A stretch of DNA of 5,299 nucleotides from the NCBI GenBank assembly GCA_002372815.1, contig DFIR01000047.1, forward strand, positions 6,235 to 11,533, written 5' to 3'. The position numbers were made by a program, and so were the translations under genes. Shown piece after piece: positions 1 to 4,639 of this stretch (position 1 is the stretch's first letter; each line of letters begins with the position of its first letter). The notes under the pieces are model-generated. The model ran no database searches and was not told the origin of the DNA. It worked only from the letters and a program-made list of their open reading frames with translations. This stretch comes from Lachnospiraceae bacterium UBA3692 (GTDB lineage: Bacteria; Bacillota; Clostridia; Lachnospirales; Lachnospiraceae).

Positions 1-86
1 TCCATGTTGTTGACGTTGAACGCACCGATCGCGTAACCGCCGGTGTAAGCCTTTTTGAACATCTCAGTGGTTGTAACAAGTGCCAT
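1..86 (-). CDS. fba: Class II fructose-bisphosphate aldolase, N-terminal fragment (cut by window edge)
   Basis: Only the first 28 codons are present; the rest lies beyond the left edge. The product starts MALVTTTEMFKKAYTGGYAI and continues with GAFNVNNM. This is the characteristic N-terminus of class II (zinc-dependent) fructose-bisphosphate aldolases of clostridia, with the conserved GAFNVNN segment at the end of the first helix and first barrel strand. The family cleaves fructose 1,6-bisphosphate to dihydroxyacetone phosphate and glyceraldehyde 3-phosphate in glycolysis, in the cytoplasm. The start is fixed by the ribosome binding site AAGGGGG at 94-100, seven bases upstream of the ATG. The gene has its own strong promoter (139-168), so it is probably transcribed independently of the membrane protein gene upstream. 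The catalytic and zinc-binding residues lie outside the window, so identity rests on the N-terminus alone. Confidence 0.9.
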   Translation of the reverse strand, partial: MALVTTTEMFKKAYTGGYAIGAFNVNNM

Positions 87-96
87 TTCGTTTCCC

Positions 97-115
97 CCTT
101 AATAAAGAGATAAGG
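97..115 (-). promoter_or_regulatory. Weak stem-loop in the aldolase leader that covers part of the ribosome binding site
   Basis: In the minus-strand RNA, CCUUA (111-115) can pair with UAAGG (97-101), with one further G-U pair outside, across a nine-base loop. The right arm includes the first bases of the AAGGGGG ribosome binding site. The stem is short and partly A-U, so it would be only marginally stable; a regulatory role is speculation. Confidence 0.25.
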
Positions 116-138
116 ATTAAAAATATTGAACCTGCACC

Positions 139-168
139 ATTATAGCATAAACCCGGCTTCTGTGTGAA
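139..168 (-). promoter_or_regulatory. Sigma-A promoter of the aldolase gene
   Basis: On the minus strand there is a perfect TATAAT at 139-144 preceded by TG and one base (extended -10), and TTCACA (five of six consensus bases) at 163-168, with an 18-base spacer. The predicted transcript starts near 132, giving a leader of about 45 bases. A strong constitutive promoter fits a glycolytic gene. Confidence 0.8.
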
Positions 169-246
169 CTATCTATCAATCTTCCTTTCAATGACCCGCA
201 AATGCTTTTATACAGTTGACAATATGCAGATGGACAGACAGAAGCG

Positions 247-278
247 GAAGGGCCCGTTCCCGGTCTCTCCCGCCCTTC
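247..278 (-). terminator. Possible terminator stem-loop after the two-helix membrane protein gene
   Basis: In the minus-strand transcript GAAGGGC (272-278) and GCCCTTC (247-253) form a 7-bp stem, two bases after the stop codon, around an 18-base loop. No U tract follows; the next bases are CGCTTCTGTC. It is a weak candidate for an intrinsic terminator. The remaining bases up to the aldolase promoter show no further structure. Confidence 0.35.
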
Positions 279-279
279 T

Positions 280-834
280 TCATGCGCTATGCCGCTTCAG
301 GCAGTCCTTGGCGTCATCCAGCATCTGCGCCAGTTCCTGCAGATCCTTGTGATCGTAGGGAAACTGGGCGACGGTGATCACCCCGTCCATCAGCACTGCC
401 CGCATCTGCACGCCGGCGCGGACTCTCGCAGGGACGAAGTCCCGGACCTCCCCCGTGGGCAGGACCGTCGCGTCCTTCTTCCAGAAGGAGTATTTCTTCC
501 CGATCTTTCCTTCTCCGCGGAAGACGCTCTCCGCCGCGGCGAAGTCTTCATACAGCTCCTCCTGCCGCTCCTTCGTCGGCCATCTCTCCTCGATGGCCTT
601 CATGGATCTGCTGTATTCGATCCAGGGCATGACGATCCCCATGCCGATGAAGACCCCGACGAAGGCGCCGCCCACGCGGAACCTCTCCAGGAATCCCGTC
701 GCAAAAGAGACCCCGAGGAAAGCGCAGTACAGCACAAAGAAGAGGACCCTCTGCATATACGTCTTCGACATAGGGGAGAAAAAATCCCGAAGCTCCTTGC
801 GCACCGTGACGCGTTCATTCGCCTTATCGCTCAT
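280..834 (-). CDS. Unrecognised 184-residue protein with two membrane segments
   Basis: I do not recognise the family. The N-terminus is charged and probably cytoplasmic (residues 1-28). Two hydrophobic segments follow, at about 30-48 (LFFVLYCAFLGVSFATGF) and 54-72 (VGGAFVGVFIGMGIVMPW), joined by a very short RFR-containing loop, so they should form a tight membrane hairpin with both ends on the same side, probably the cytoplasm. The remaining 110 residues are soluble: a charged, probably helical stretch (about 74-104), a likely beta-rich part (about 108-158) and a final helix rich in acidic and basic residues. The start is supported by AAAGGAGG at 840-847, five bases upstream of the ATG. The gene has its own promoter region with striking palindromes, and neither neighbour suggests a function. 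Two helices plus a cytoplasmic beta-rich tail is an arrangement seen in several uncharacterised Firmicute families (for example YcxB-like proteins), but I cannot assign it to one. Confidence 0.85.
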   Translation of the reverse strand: MSDKANERVTVRKELRDFFSPMSKTYMQRVLFFVLYCAFLGVSFATGFLERFRVGGAFVGVFIGMGIVMPWIEYSRSMKAIEERWPTKERQEELYEDFAAAESVFRGEGKIGKKYSFWKKDATVLPTGEVRDFVPARVRAGVQMRAVLMDGVITVAQFPYDHKDLQELAQMLDDAKDCLKRHSA

Positions 835-858
835 TGCGGCCTCCTTTATGTGAATACC

Positions 859-878
859 GGAGACGACGTCTCGTCCCC
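859..878 (-). promoter_or_regulatory. Leader stem-loop upstream of the two-helix membrane protein gene
   Basis: The minus-strand RNA from 878 to 859 folds as an 8-bp stem (GGGGACGA with UCGUCUCC, including one G-U pair) closed by the tetraloop GACG. It lies between the predicted transcript start (about 896) and the ribosome binding site (840-847), 11 bases from the latter. It does not cover the binding site and no U tract follows, so stabilisation of the mRNA 5' end or a protein-binding site is as likely as attenuation. Confidence 0.45.
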
Positions 879-889
879 CAGTGTTTTGA

Positions 890-911
890 ATGATGTATCT
901 ACATCATACCA
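890..911 (-). promoter_or_regulatory. Extended -10 promoter element embedded in an 18-bp operator-like palindrome
   Basis: On the minus strand TATGAT (903-908) is preceded by TG and one base (909-911), forming an extended -10 for the two-helix membrane protein gene, with transcription expected near 896. Bases 890-907 form ATGATGTA-TC-TACATCAT, two perfect 8-base arms around a 2-base centre. The palindrome covers most of the -10 and the start site, the usual place for a repressor operator. There is no good -35 hexamer at 16-18 bases. The ATGT/ACAT halves recall PadR-type operators, but the spacing is shorter (four bases rather than about eight), so no regulator family is assigned. Confidence 0.6.
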
Positions 912-922
912 TGTTTGGGCGG

Positions 923-936
923 TCAGAATATTCTGA
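923..936. promoter_or_regulatory. Perfect 14-bp palindrome in the -35 region
   Basis: TCAGAATATTCTGA reads identically on both strands. It sits 11 to 34 bases upstream of the -10 element of the two-helix membrane protein gene, where a -35 hexamer would be expected, so it could bind a dimeric activator or repressor. Its centre is about 31 bases (roughly three helical turns) from the centre of the 890-907 palindrome. A perfect 14-mer palindrome is expected about 0.3 times by chance in a window of this size. Confidence 0.45.
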
Positions 937-947
937 TTTTGCCCTTC

Positions 948-1071
948 CTGCAAGAATCTTGTGCAGCCGCCGTCCGATCGGTGCTATCAGAGCGTGCCGT
1001 GCAGATCTGCGTGTATCTACGCGAAGTGAACCGTGGCTCTCACGGATACAGGCCGGCTGTTCATGTATGCA
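948..1071. other. GC-rich intergenic stretch with short inverted repeats, no gene
   Basis: This part of the gap between the EamA transporter and the two-helix protein genes holds no supportable coding region. It has several short symmetric elements: CCGATCGG at 974-981, GCAGATCTGC at 1001-1010, an imperfect palindrome at 1010-1023 whose core TGTATCTAC repeats nine bases of the operator-like palindrome at 890-907, and a small hairpin CCGTG-gctct-CACGG at 1031-1045. Together they suggest either a structured 3' untranslated region of the transporter mRNA or an upstream regulatory region; I cannot tell which. Confidence 0.35.
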
Positions 1072-1102
1072 GAACGCGCGGGGGACGGGCCCGCGCGCGT
1101 TC
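1072..1102 (-). terminator. Strong stem-loop directly after the EamA transporter gene, likely terminator
   Basis: GAACGCGCG (1072-1080) pairs with CGCGCGTTC (1094-1102) as a perfect 9-bp stem, continued after one G-G mismatch position by three more G-C pairs (1082-1084 with 1090-1092) and a 5-base loop. It starts two bases after the TAA stop. The stem is very GC-rich, but the minus-strand sequence after it (TGCATACATG) is not a U tract, so it may act as a 3' end stabiliser or a pause site rather than a textbook terminator. Confidence 0.55.
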
Positions 1103-1103
1103 A

Positions 1104-2054
1104 TTATTCTTTGGTCATATTGACGATGATGATGCCGGCGCTGACCAGAAGCAGCGCCAGAAGGCCGGTCAGGGAGAAGGCTTCGCGGCCTTCTCCGAGG
1201 AAGAGGGCCGAGAGCAGGACGCCCATCACGGGGTTGGTGAAGCCCAGGATGGAGACGCGGCTCACAGGGTTGTACTTGAGCAGGACGCCCCAGAGGGTGT
1301 AGGCGCCGGCGGAGATGAAGCCCATGTAGAGCAGGTTCAGCGCGCAGCCGGCGGTGTAGAATGTCAGGCTGCCGCCCATGGCGGTGCCGATCACGGTCAG
1401 GATCACGCCGCCGATCAGGAACTGGTAGCCGCTCAGCGCGACCGGGTTCTCGTCCCGGGAGAAGATCTTGATCAGGCAGCCGGAAGCCGCGTAGAAGAAG
1501 TCCGCGACCAGCATGGCGCCCTCGCCGGCCAGTGTCACCCTGCCGCCTTCCATCAGCGCCTGTCCGCCGCCCAGGATCAGCAGGATGCCCGCAAATCCGA
1601 CCAGGCAGCCGGCCAGCTTCCGAAGGGTCATCTTCTCAAACCGGAAGATGTAGACCGCGAACAGGATCGCGAGGAAGTTGCCGGAGGCGTTGATGATCGA
1701 TCCGCGCACGCCCGACGTATTCGCGAGCGCCATGAAGAAGAAATAGTACTGCCCCACTGTCTGGACCAGGGACAGGATCACAACGTTTTTCCAGGAGGTC
1801 TTCCTGGGGACCAGGACTCTCCGGGCGAGGATGGACCCGAATACGATCGTCATCACGCCGGCGATCATAAACCTGGCGCCCGCCAGCATGATCCGCGACG
1901 CGGTGTCCTCCGGCCCGATCTGAAACTGCTCGTACGCGATCTTGATCGCGGGAGAGGCGCTGCCCCACAGCACACAGCAGAACACCGCCGTGAGCACCGT
2001 CACGGGCAGCCAGGACCATATCACTTTCTTCTCTTCTGACGCATTTACTGCCAT
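1104..2054 (-). CDS. EamA-family (drug/metabolite transporter superfamily) permease
   Basis: The 316-residue product is nearly all hydrophobic, with ten predicted membrane helices at about 15-35, 55-77, 90-109, 117-137, 145-163, 177-197, 208-227, 236-259, 265-286 and 292-312. This is the normal length and layout of an EamA transporter, made of two five-helix repeats. Recognisable features are LWGSASPAIK in helix 1, and NPVMGVLLSALFLGEG in helix 9, the typical NP...LGE motif of the second repeat. Members export or import small metabolites, amino acids or drugs across the cytoplasmic membrane; the substrate cannot be read from sequence. An ATG six bases upstream (2060) would add MK, but lies only one base from the GGAG, whereas the ATG at 2054 has seven-base spacing, so 2054 is preferred. 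The gene has its own sigma-A promoter and a 3' stem-loop, so it appears to be transcribed alone. Confidence 0.93.
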   Translation of the reverse strand: MAVNASEEKKVIWSWLPVTVLTAVFCCVLWGSASPAIKIAYEQFQIGPEDTASRIMLAGARFMIAGVMTIVFGSILARRVLVPRKTSWKNVVILSLVQTVGQYYFFFMALANTSGVRGSIINASGNFLAILFAVYIFRFEKMTLRKLAGCLVGFAGILLILGGGQALMEGGRVTLAGEGAMLVADFFYAASGCLIKIFSRDENPVALSGYQFLIGGVILTVIGTAMGGSLTFYTAGCALNLLYMGFISAGAYTLWGVLLKYNPVSRVSILGFTNPVMGVLLSALFLGEGREAFSLTGLLALLLVSAGIIIVNMTKE

Positions 2055-2061
2055 TTTCATA

Positions 2062-2068
2062 CTCCTTT
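2062..2068 (-). promoter_or_regulatory. Ribosome binding site that decides the EamA transporter start
   Basis: AAAGGAG on the minus strand. It lies seven bases before the ATG at 2054 and only one base before the ATG at 2060, favouring the shorter protein. Confidence 0.75.
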
Positions 2069-2083
2069 ATCTTCAGATTCTGA

Positions 2084-2112
2084 CCGGCGGCATCCGTTCA
2101 TGATCCCGCCGG
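2084..2112 (-). promoter_or_regulatory. Stem-loop in the EamA transporter leader
   Basis: CCGGCGG (2084-2090) and CCGCCGG (2106-2112) form a perfect 7-bp all-G-C stem; after one mismatch a further 3-bp stem (ATC/GAT) closes a 7-base loop. It sits between the predicted transcript start (about 2116) and the ribosome binding site (2062-2068), practically at the mRNA 5' end. No U tract follows, and it does not cover the ribosome binding site. A smaller imperfect palindrome, TCAGATTCTGA (2073-2083), lies between it and the ribosome binding site. Confidence 0.45.
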
Positions 2113-2122
2113 CAAAATACTA

Positions 2123-2151
2123 ATTATAAAGGCACTCCCCCGATATCTCAA
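2123..2151 (-). promoter_or_regulatory. Sigma-A promoter of the EamA transporter gene
   Basis: Minus strand: perfect TATAAT at 2123-2128 and TTGAGA (five of six consensus bases) at 2146-2151, with the ideal 17-base spacer. Transcription should start near 2116, giving a leader of about 60 bases. Confidence 0.85.
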
Positions 2152-2194
2152 TTGCACTTTTCCACAGTAAAACAATCAATATGGGAATATTTTG

Positions 2195-2230
2195 GGATTT
2201 ACTGGTAAATCCATCCCTCCCTCGTAAATC
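2195..2230 (-). repeat. 18-bp palindrome plus an extra half copy after the lipoprotein gene
   Basis: GGATTTAC-TG-GTAAATCC (2195-2212) has two perfect 8-base arms; in RNA it can form a 7-bp stem with a 4-base loop. A further copy of GTAAATC lies at 2224-2230, overlapping the lipoprotein stop codon (2229-2231). As a 3' structure it starts 16 bases after the stop, but the following minus-strand bases CAAAATATTCCC are not a U tract. As a DNA site it lies about 85 bases upstream of the transporter's transcription start and could be an operator. Confidence 0.45.
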
Positions 2231-4418
2231 ACGGGACGCGGGTCATATAGACCGTCATCGGAAGGACGGCCGGCGGTGCGTTGGTCGCCGGTTCGCCCTC
2301 GGAATACAGCTCGATCTTCACAGGCGCGGAATGGGTCTTTCCTTCGCGCAGGATGATCCGGAAGGTGCGCTGCTGTGTCTCTGATTCCAGCGTGACCGAC
2401 ACGTCTGTCCTGTAATAGCGTTTCTCCGGAAGTGCTCCTGTAAAGGTCCTCCCGTCACACAGCAGCGTGACGCTTCCATCCTCTTTGATCTCCATTTCTG
2501 CCGGCACTTCCGGGTCCAGGAGGGCGCCCTGCATGAACCGCGCCGCGGACATGTCCTGCAGGTCCTCCTCTGTGCGCGCGTAGCGTCCCACATATCCTTC
2601 GGCCCGCCACCAGAGGTCGGCGCCGAAATCGATCTCCTCCCCCACATGGTCATGCAGCGAGAAGTCCGGAATCAGCGGATAGTCTGTGCCGCCGATCGTC
2701 ACTGTGAATACCTCCGCTGCGGCAGGAGGTTCTTCAAACTGTGCCTCTCCCAGCGTGACCGGCTCGGTGAAGCGGTTCAGGTAGCCTTTCCCTGCTGCCG
2801 CGACTGTTCCCTCCGTGGACGACTCGAAGCAGATGCGCCTGCCGTCCGTGAGGCGGCAGGTGTAGAGAAACGTGCGGCTGTAGCTTCTCTTCGGAGGCTC
2901 GTCATAGCGGGCCGCCTCCCCTTCGACGCTCTCGAAGAACAGCGTCCTCCCCGCCGGCACCGTGATCTTCCCTGTCTCCTTCCCCTGCGGATCCACCTCT
3001 GCTGCGGGCAGATCCTCCAGCAGCCGGCAGGCAGTATTATATGTGTCGATCTGCAGGCTGCCGTCCGTCAGCAGGAAGCGCTTGTAGCGGGCACCCGGGT
3101 CGCTGGGGAATGTGTAGTGCCCGTGGGGAACAAAGGAGGACTTGTCATAGCTGGTCTCCCCGAAGGACCGCCGGACCTCCGCCATGTGCGCGCAATAAGG
3201 ATTGTAAGGAAGCGCCAGCCGGATCTCCCTCAGAAAACTGTCAAAATACTGCGCCGTATTGTAGGCGAACCTCCCGAATCCCCCGTCCGGTCTGGAAAAA
3301 TCGTAGAAGAATCCCTCCTGGTACCCGCTCCGCTCCCGGAAGAGGTAGAAGCCGCCCTCCGAGCGGATGATGTAGTAGTCCGACTGGTCGTCCCCGTATT
3401 CGATGGCCAGCTCCTCCGCCTCCCCGCCGTCGTGCCGGATGCGGATCACATGGGAGCCGTCCCGCTGTGTCAGGAGAACAGACAGATCGCCGTGGGGCAG
3501 GTCGTATTCCGTCTCCCGCCCGATCATGGCAATATAGGCCTCCGGCGCGGCCGCCAGCGCCTGCGCCTGCTTCCCTGCAAGGCCGGTGTAAGGAAATGCG
3601 ACCGTGACCGCGCGGGCGGTGTAGTCGCGGATCTCCCTGCGCTTCTCCTTCGACACGGCATCCGCGTCAAAATAGAACCGGACCCCCAGCGCATCCGCCG
3701 TCCAGGCATAGTCCTCGGGATCCGTCGACGCAAGGCCCTCCACGCCGTACCCGGCCGCCAGCGCCTCCCGGAGCATGCCGGCGCATGTCTCTTCCTCCCC
3801 GACAAGGTCGGAGAGCGTGATCTCCGCGCCGGTCTCCGTGTCGCAGGTCATACCGTGAAACTGATAGGCGATGTCTGCGTCGGCGGTGCCGGGGATCTTT
3901 TCAAATTCTGTCTCCAGGATGCTGAAAGCGGTCCGGTCCGCCCGGGTCACCGCCGCGATATACCCGACGGTCACATAGGAACAGCCTTCCGTGCCGGATC
4001 CGTCGCCCGCCTTCTTCACGCTGCCTTCACCGGCGGCGATCCGGTCCGCCCGCGCCCGGACAGACGCCTCCGCCCGCCGGTTGCTCTCCTCCACGGCTCT
4101 GCGGAAAGTGTCCGGAGCCCTGCCCTCCACGATCAGTTCCGTGTAGCGCCCGTAAACGCCCGTCTTTGTGTCCGGATCCAGGACCGCATATTCCCGGAGG
4201 ACCGTCCGGACCGCATACGGCTCTCTGTCGTAGTCCGCGTAAGCTCCGTCCTGCTTCGTCTGCATATTCATATCCCCGCCGTGAAAGACTGCCGGCGCTT
4301 CGGAAGGTTCCGCGGTGCCGGCAGCCTGCCCGCATCCGATGACGATCATCGCGACCGCCATACATATCGCGCAGATCTCTGCTCTGCATCCTGCCATGAT
4401 CGTGCCGTTCATCATCAT
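2229..4418 (-). CDS. Large lipoprotein with RsiV/PdaC-like (DUF4163/DUF3298) region and unrecognised C-terminal part
   Basis: The 729-residue product starts with a lipoprotein signal: R12, a hydrophobic core at about 13-28 and lipobox VIGC with the lipidated cysteine at C29, followed by a flexible Ala/Pro/Glu-rich linker. It should be anchored to the outer face of the membrane. Residues about 70-280 resemble the tandem DUF4163/DUF3298 extracellular region of RsiV and PdaC: a basic helix (103-127), the strand SYVTVGYIAAVTRADRTAFS (147-166), GAEITLSDLV (197-206), W239 followed by GVRFYFDADAV (245-255), and VTVAFPYTGL (271-280). In Bacillus subtilis, the RsiV ectodomain senses lysozyme; that function is not shown here, and no anti-sigma domain, sigma factor or deacetylase domain is present. 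The remaining 450 residues, rich in predicted beta strands and aromatics (for example DLWW at 601-604), match nothing I recognise. The gene appears monocistronic. A longer in-frame reading from 4577 is rejected because it runs through the promoter. Confidence 0.85.
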   Translation of the reverse strand: MMMNGTIMAGCRAEICAICMAVAMIVIGCGQAAGTAEPSEAPAVFHGGDMNMQTKQDGAYADYDREPYAVRTVLREYAVLDPDTKTGVYGRYTELIVEGRAPDTFRRAVEESNRRAEASVRARADRIAAGEGSVKKAGDGSGTEGCSYVTVGYIAAVTRADRTAFSILETEFEKIPGTADADIAYQFHGMTCDTETGAEITLSDLVGEEETCAGMLREALAAGYGVEGLASTDPEDYAWTADALGVRFYFDADAVSKEKRREIRDYTARAVTVAFPYTGLAGKQAQALAAAPEAYIAMIGRETEYDLPHGDLSVLLTQRDGSHVIRIRHDGGEAEELAIEYGDDQSDYYIIRSEGGFYLFRERSGYQEGFFYDFSRPDGGFGRFAYNTAQYFDSFLREIRLALPYNPYCAHMAEVRRSFGETSYDKSSFVPHGHYTFPSDPGARYKRFLLTDGSLQIDTYNTACRLLEDLPAAEVDPQGKETGKITVPAGRTLFFESVEGEAARYDEPPKRSYSRTFLYTCRLTDGRRICFESSTEGTVAAAGKGYLNRFTEPVTLGEAQFEEPPAAAEVFTVTIGGTDYPLIPDFSLHDHVGEEIDFGADLWWRAEGYVGRYARTEEDLQDMSAARFMQGALLDPEVPAEMEIKEDGSVTLLCDGRTFTGALPEKRYYRTDVSVTLESETQQRTFRIILREGKTHSAPVKIELYSEGEPATNAPPAVLPMTVYMTRVP

Positions 4419-4421
4419 TCG

Positions 4422-4430
4422 CCTCTCCTT
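4422..4430 (-). promoter_or_regulatory. Ribosome binding site that decides the lipoprotein start
   Basis: The minus strand reads AAGGAGAGG, with AAGGAG at 4425-4430 six bases from the first of three consecutive ATG codons (4418, 4415, 4412). This places the start directly before the lipoprotein signal peptide and supports ATG 4418; the next two ATGs differ by only one or two residues and cannot be excluded. Confidence 0.75.
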
Positions 4431-4475
4431 CCGTGGTCGTCTGAGGGGGCCTGCGCTGCACGCACATCTGATCAT

Positions 4476-4506
4476 ATTATATCGGCAAACCGGCAGAATA
4501 TGCCAA
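4476..4506 (-). promoter_or_regulatory. Probable promoter of the lipoprotein gene
   Basis: Minus strand: perfect TATAAT at 4476-4481. The best -35 is TTGGCA (four of six consensus bases) at 4501-4506 with a long 19-base spacer, so the promoter is probably weaker than the others or needs an activator. Transcription would start near 4469, leaving a leader of about 50 bases with only a minor hairpin (TGCG at 4452-4455 with CGCA at 4461-4464). The spacer contains the partial inverted repeat GGCA-GAATA-TGCC (4492-4504). Confidence 0.6.
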
Positions 4507-4554
4507 CAATTACTGCACTTTCCGGCCTGCGGCCTCCCGGCTCTCACGGAGCAG

Positions 4555-4591
4555 CACAGCGCCTGCCCTCGGTCCAAGAGCAGGCGCTGTG
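4555..4591 (-). terminator. Strong stem-loop after the carbohydrate kinase gene, likely terminator
   Basis: CACAGCGCCTGC (4555-4566) and GCAGGCGCTGTG (4580-4591) form a perfect 12-bp stem with a 13-base loop, about 48 bases after the kinase stop codon and before the lipoprotein promoter. The bases following on the minus strand (CTGCTCCGTG) are not U-rich, and neither are those on the plus strand. Its position between two transcription units supports a terminator or 3' end stabiliser. The 48 bases between the stop codon and the stem show nothing else. Confidence 0.6.
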
Positions 4592-4639
4592 TGCGGGTAA
4601 CGATATACGGATAGTTTTATAATGGTCGATGCGTACGGC

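Noticed and set aside
216..221. TTGACA on the plus strand between the aldolase promoter and the two-helix protein gene
   Set aside because: No -10 element lies 16-18 bases downstream and no plus-strand gene follows.
925..953. Alternative minus-strand promoter TTGCAG (948-953) with TATTCT (925-930), 17-base spacer
   Set aside because: Both hexamers match the consensus poorly, and the extended -10 at 903-911 is a better candidate.
904..1104. A 66-codon minus-strand frame whose ATG overlaps the transporter stop (TAATG)
   Set aside because: The overlap suggests translational coupling, but the frame runs through the strong 1072-1102 stem and ends in the next promoter, has no ribosome binding site, and is Arg-rich without any recognisable pattern.
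915..2039. A 374-codon plus-strand open reading frame antisense to the transporter gene
   Set aside because: Its product is rich in Arg, Gln, Asp, His and Gly, typical of the complement of a gene for a hydrophobic protein. The minus-strand gene is an unmistakable EamA transporter.
1035..4550. A shared 12-mer GGCTCTCACGGA at 1035-1046 and 4539-4550, each downstream of a gene-end stem-loop on the minus strand
   Set aside because: One or two 12-base matches are expected by chance between positions in a window of this size when both strands are counted, and the flanking sequences do not match.
4419..4577. N-terminal extension of the lipoprotein reading frame to an ATG at 4577
   Set aside because: It would run through the kinase stem-loop arm and the TATAAT element and would bury the signal peptide 53 residues inside the protein; no ribosome binding site supports it.
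2646..4622. A 658-codon open reading frame on the plus strand, antisense to the lipoprotein gene
   Set aside because: It is the complement of a GC-rich gene. The translation is Arg/Leu/Pro/Val-rich with no domain, signal or good ribosome binding site, whereas the minus strand has a promoter, AAGGAG site, lipobox and recognisable domain landmarks.
4618..4623. TATAAT on the plus strand beside the kinase stop codon
   Set aside because: No -35 hexamer at a suitable distance, and it would only drive antisense transcription into the kinase.
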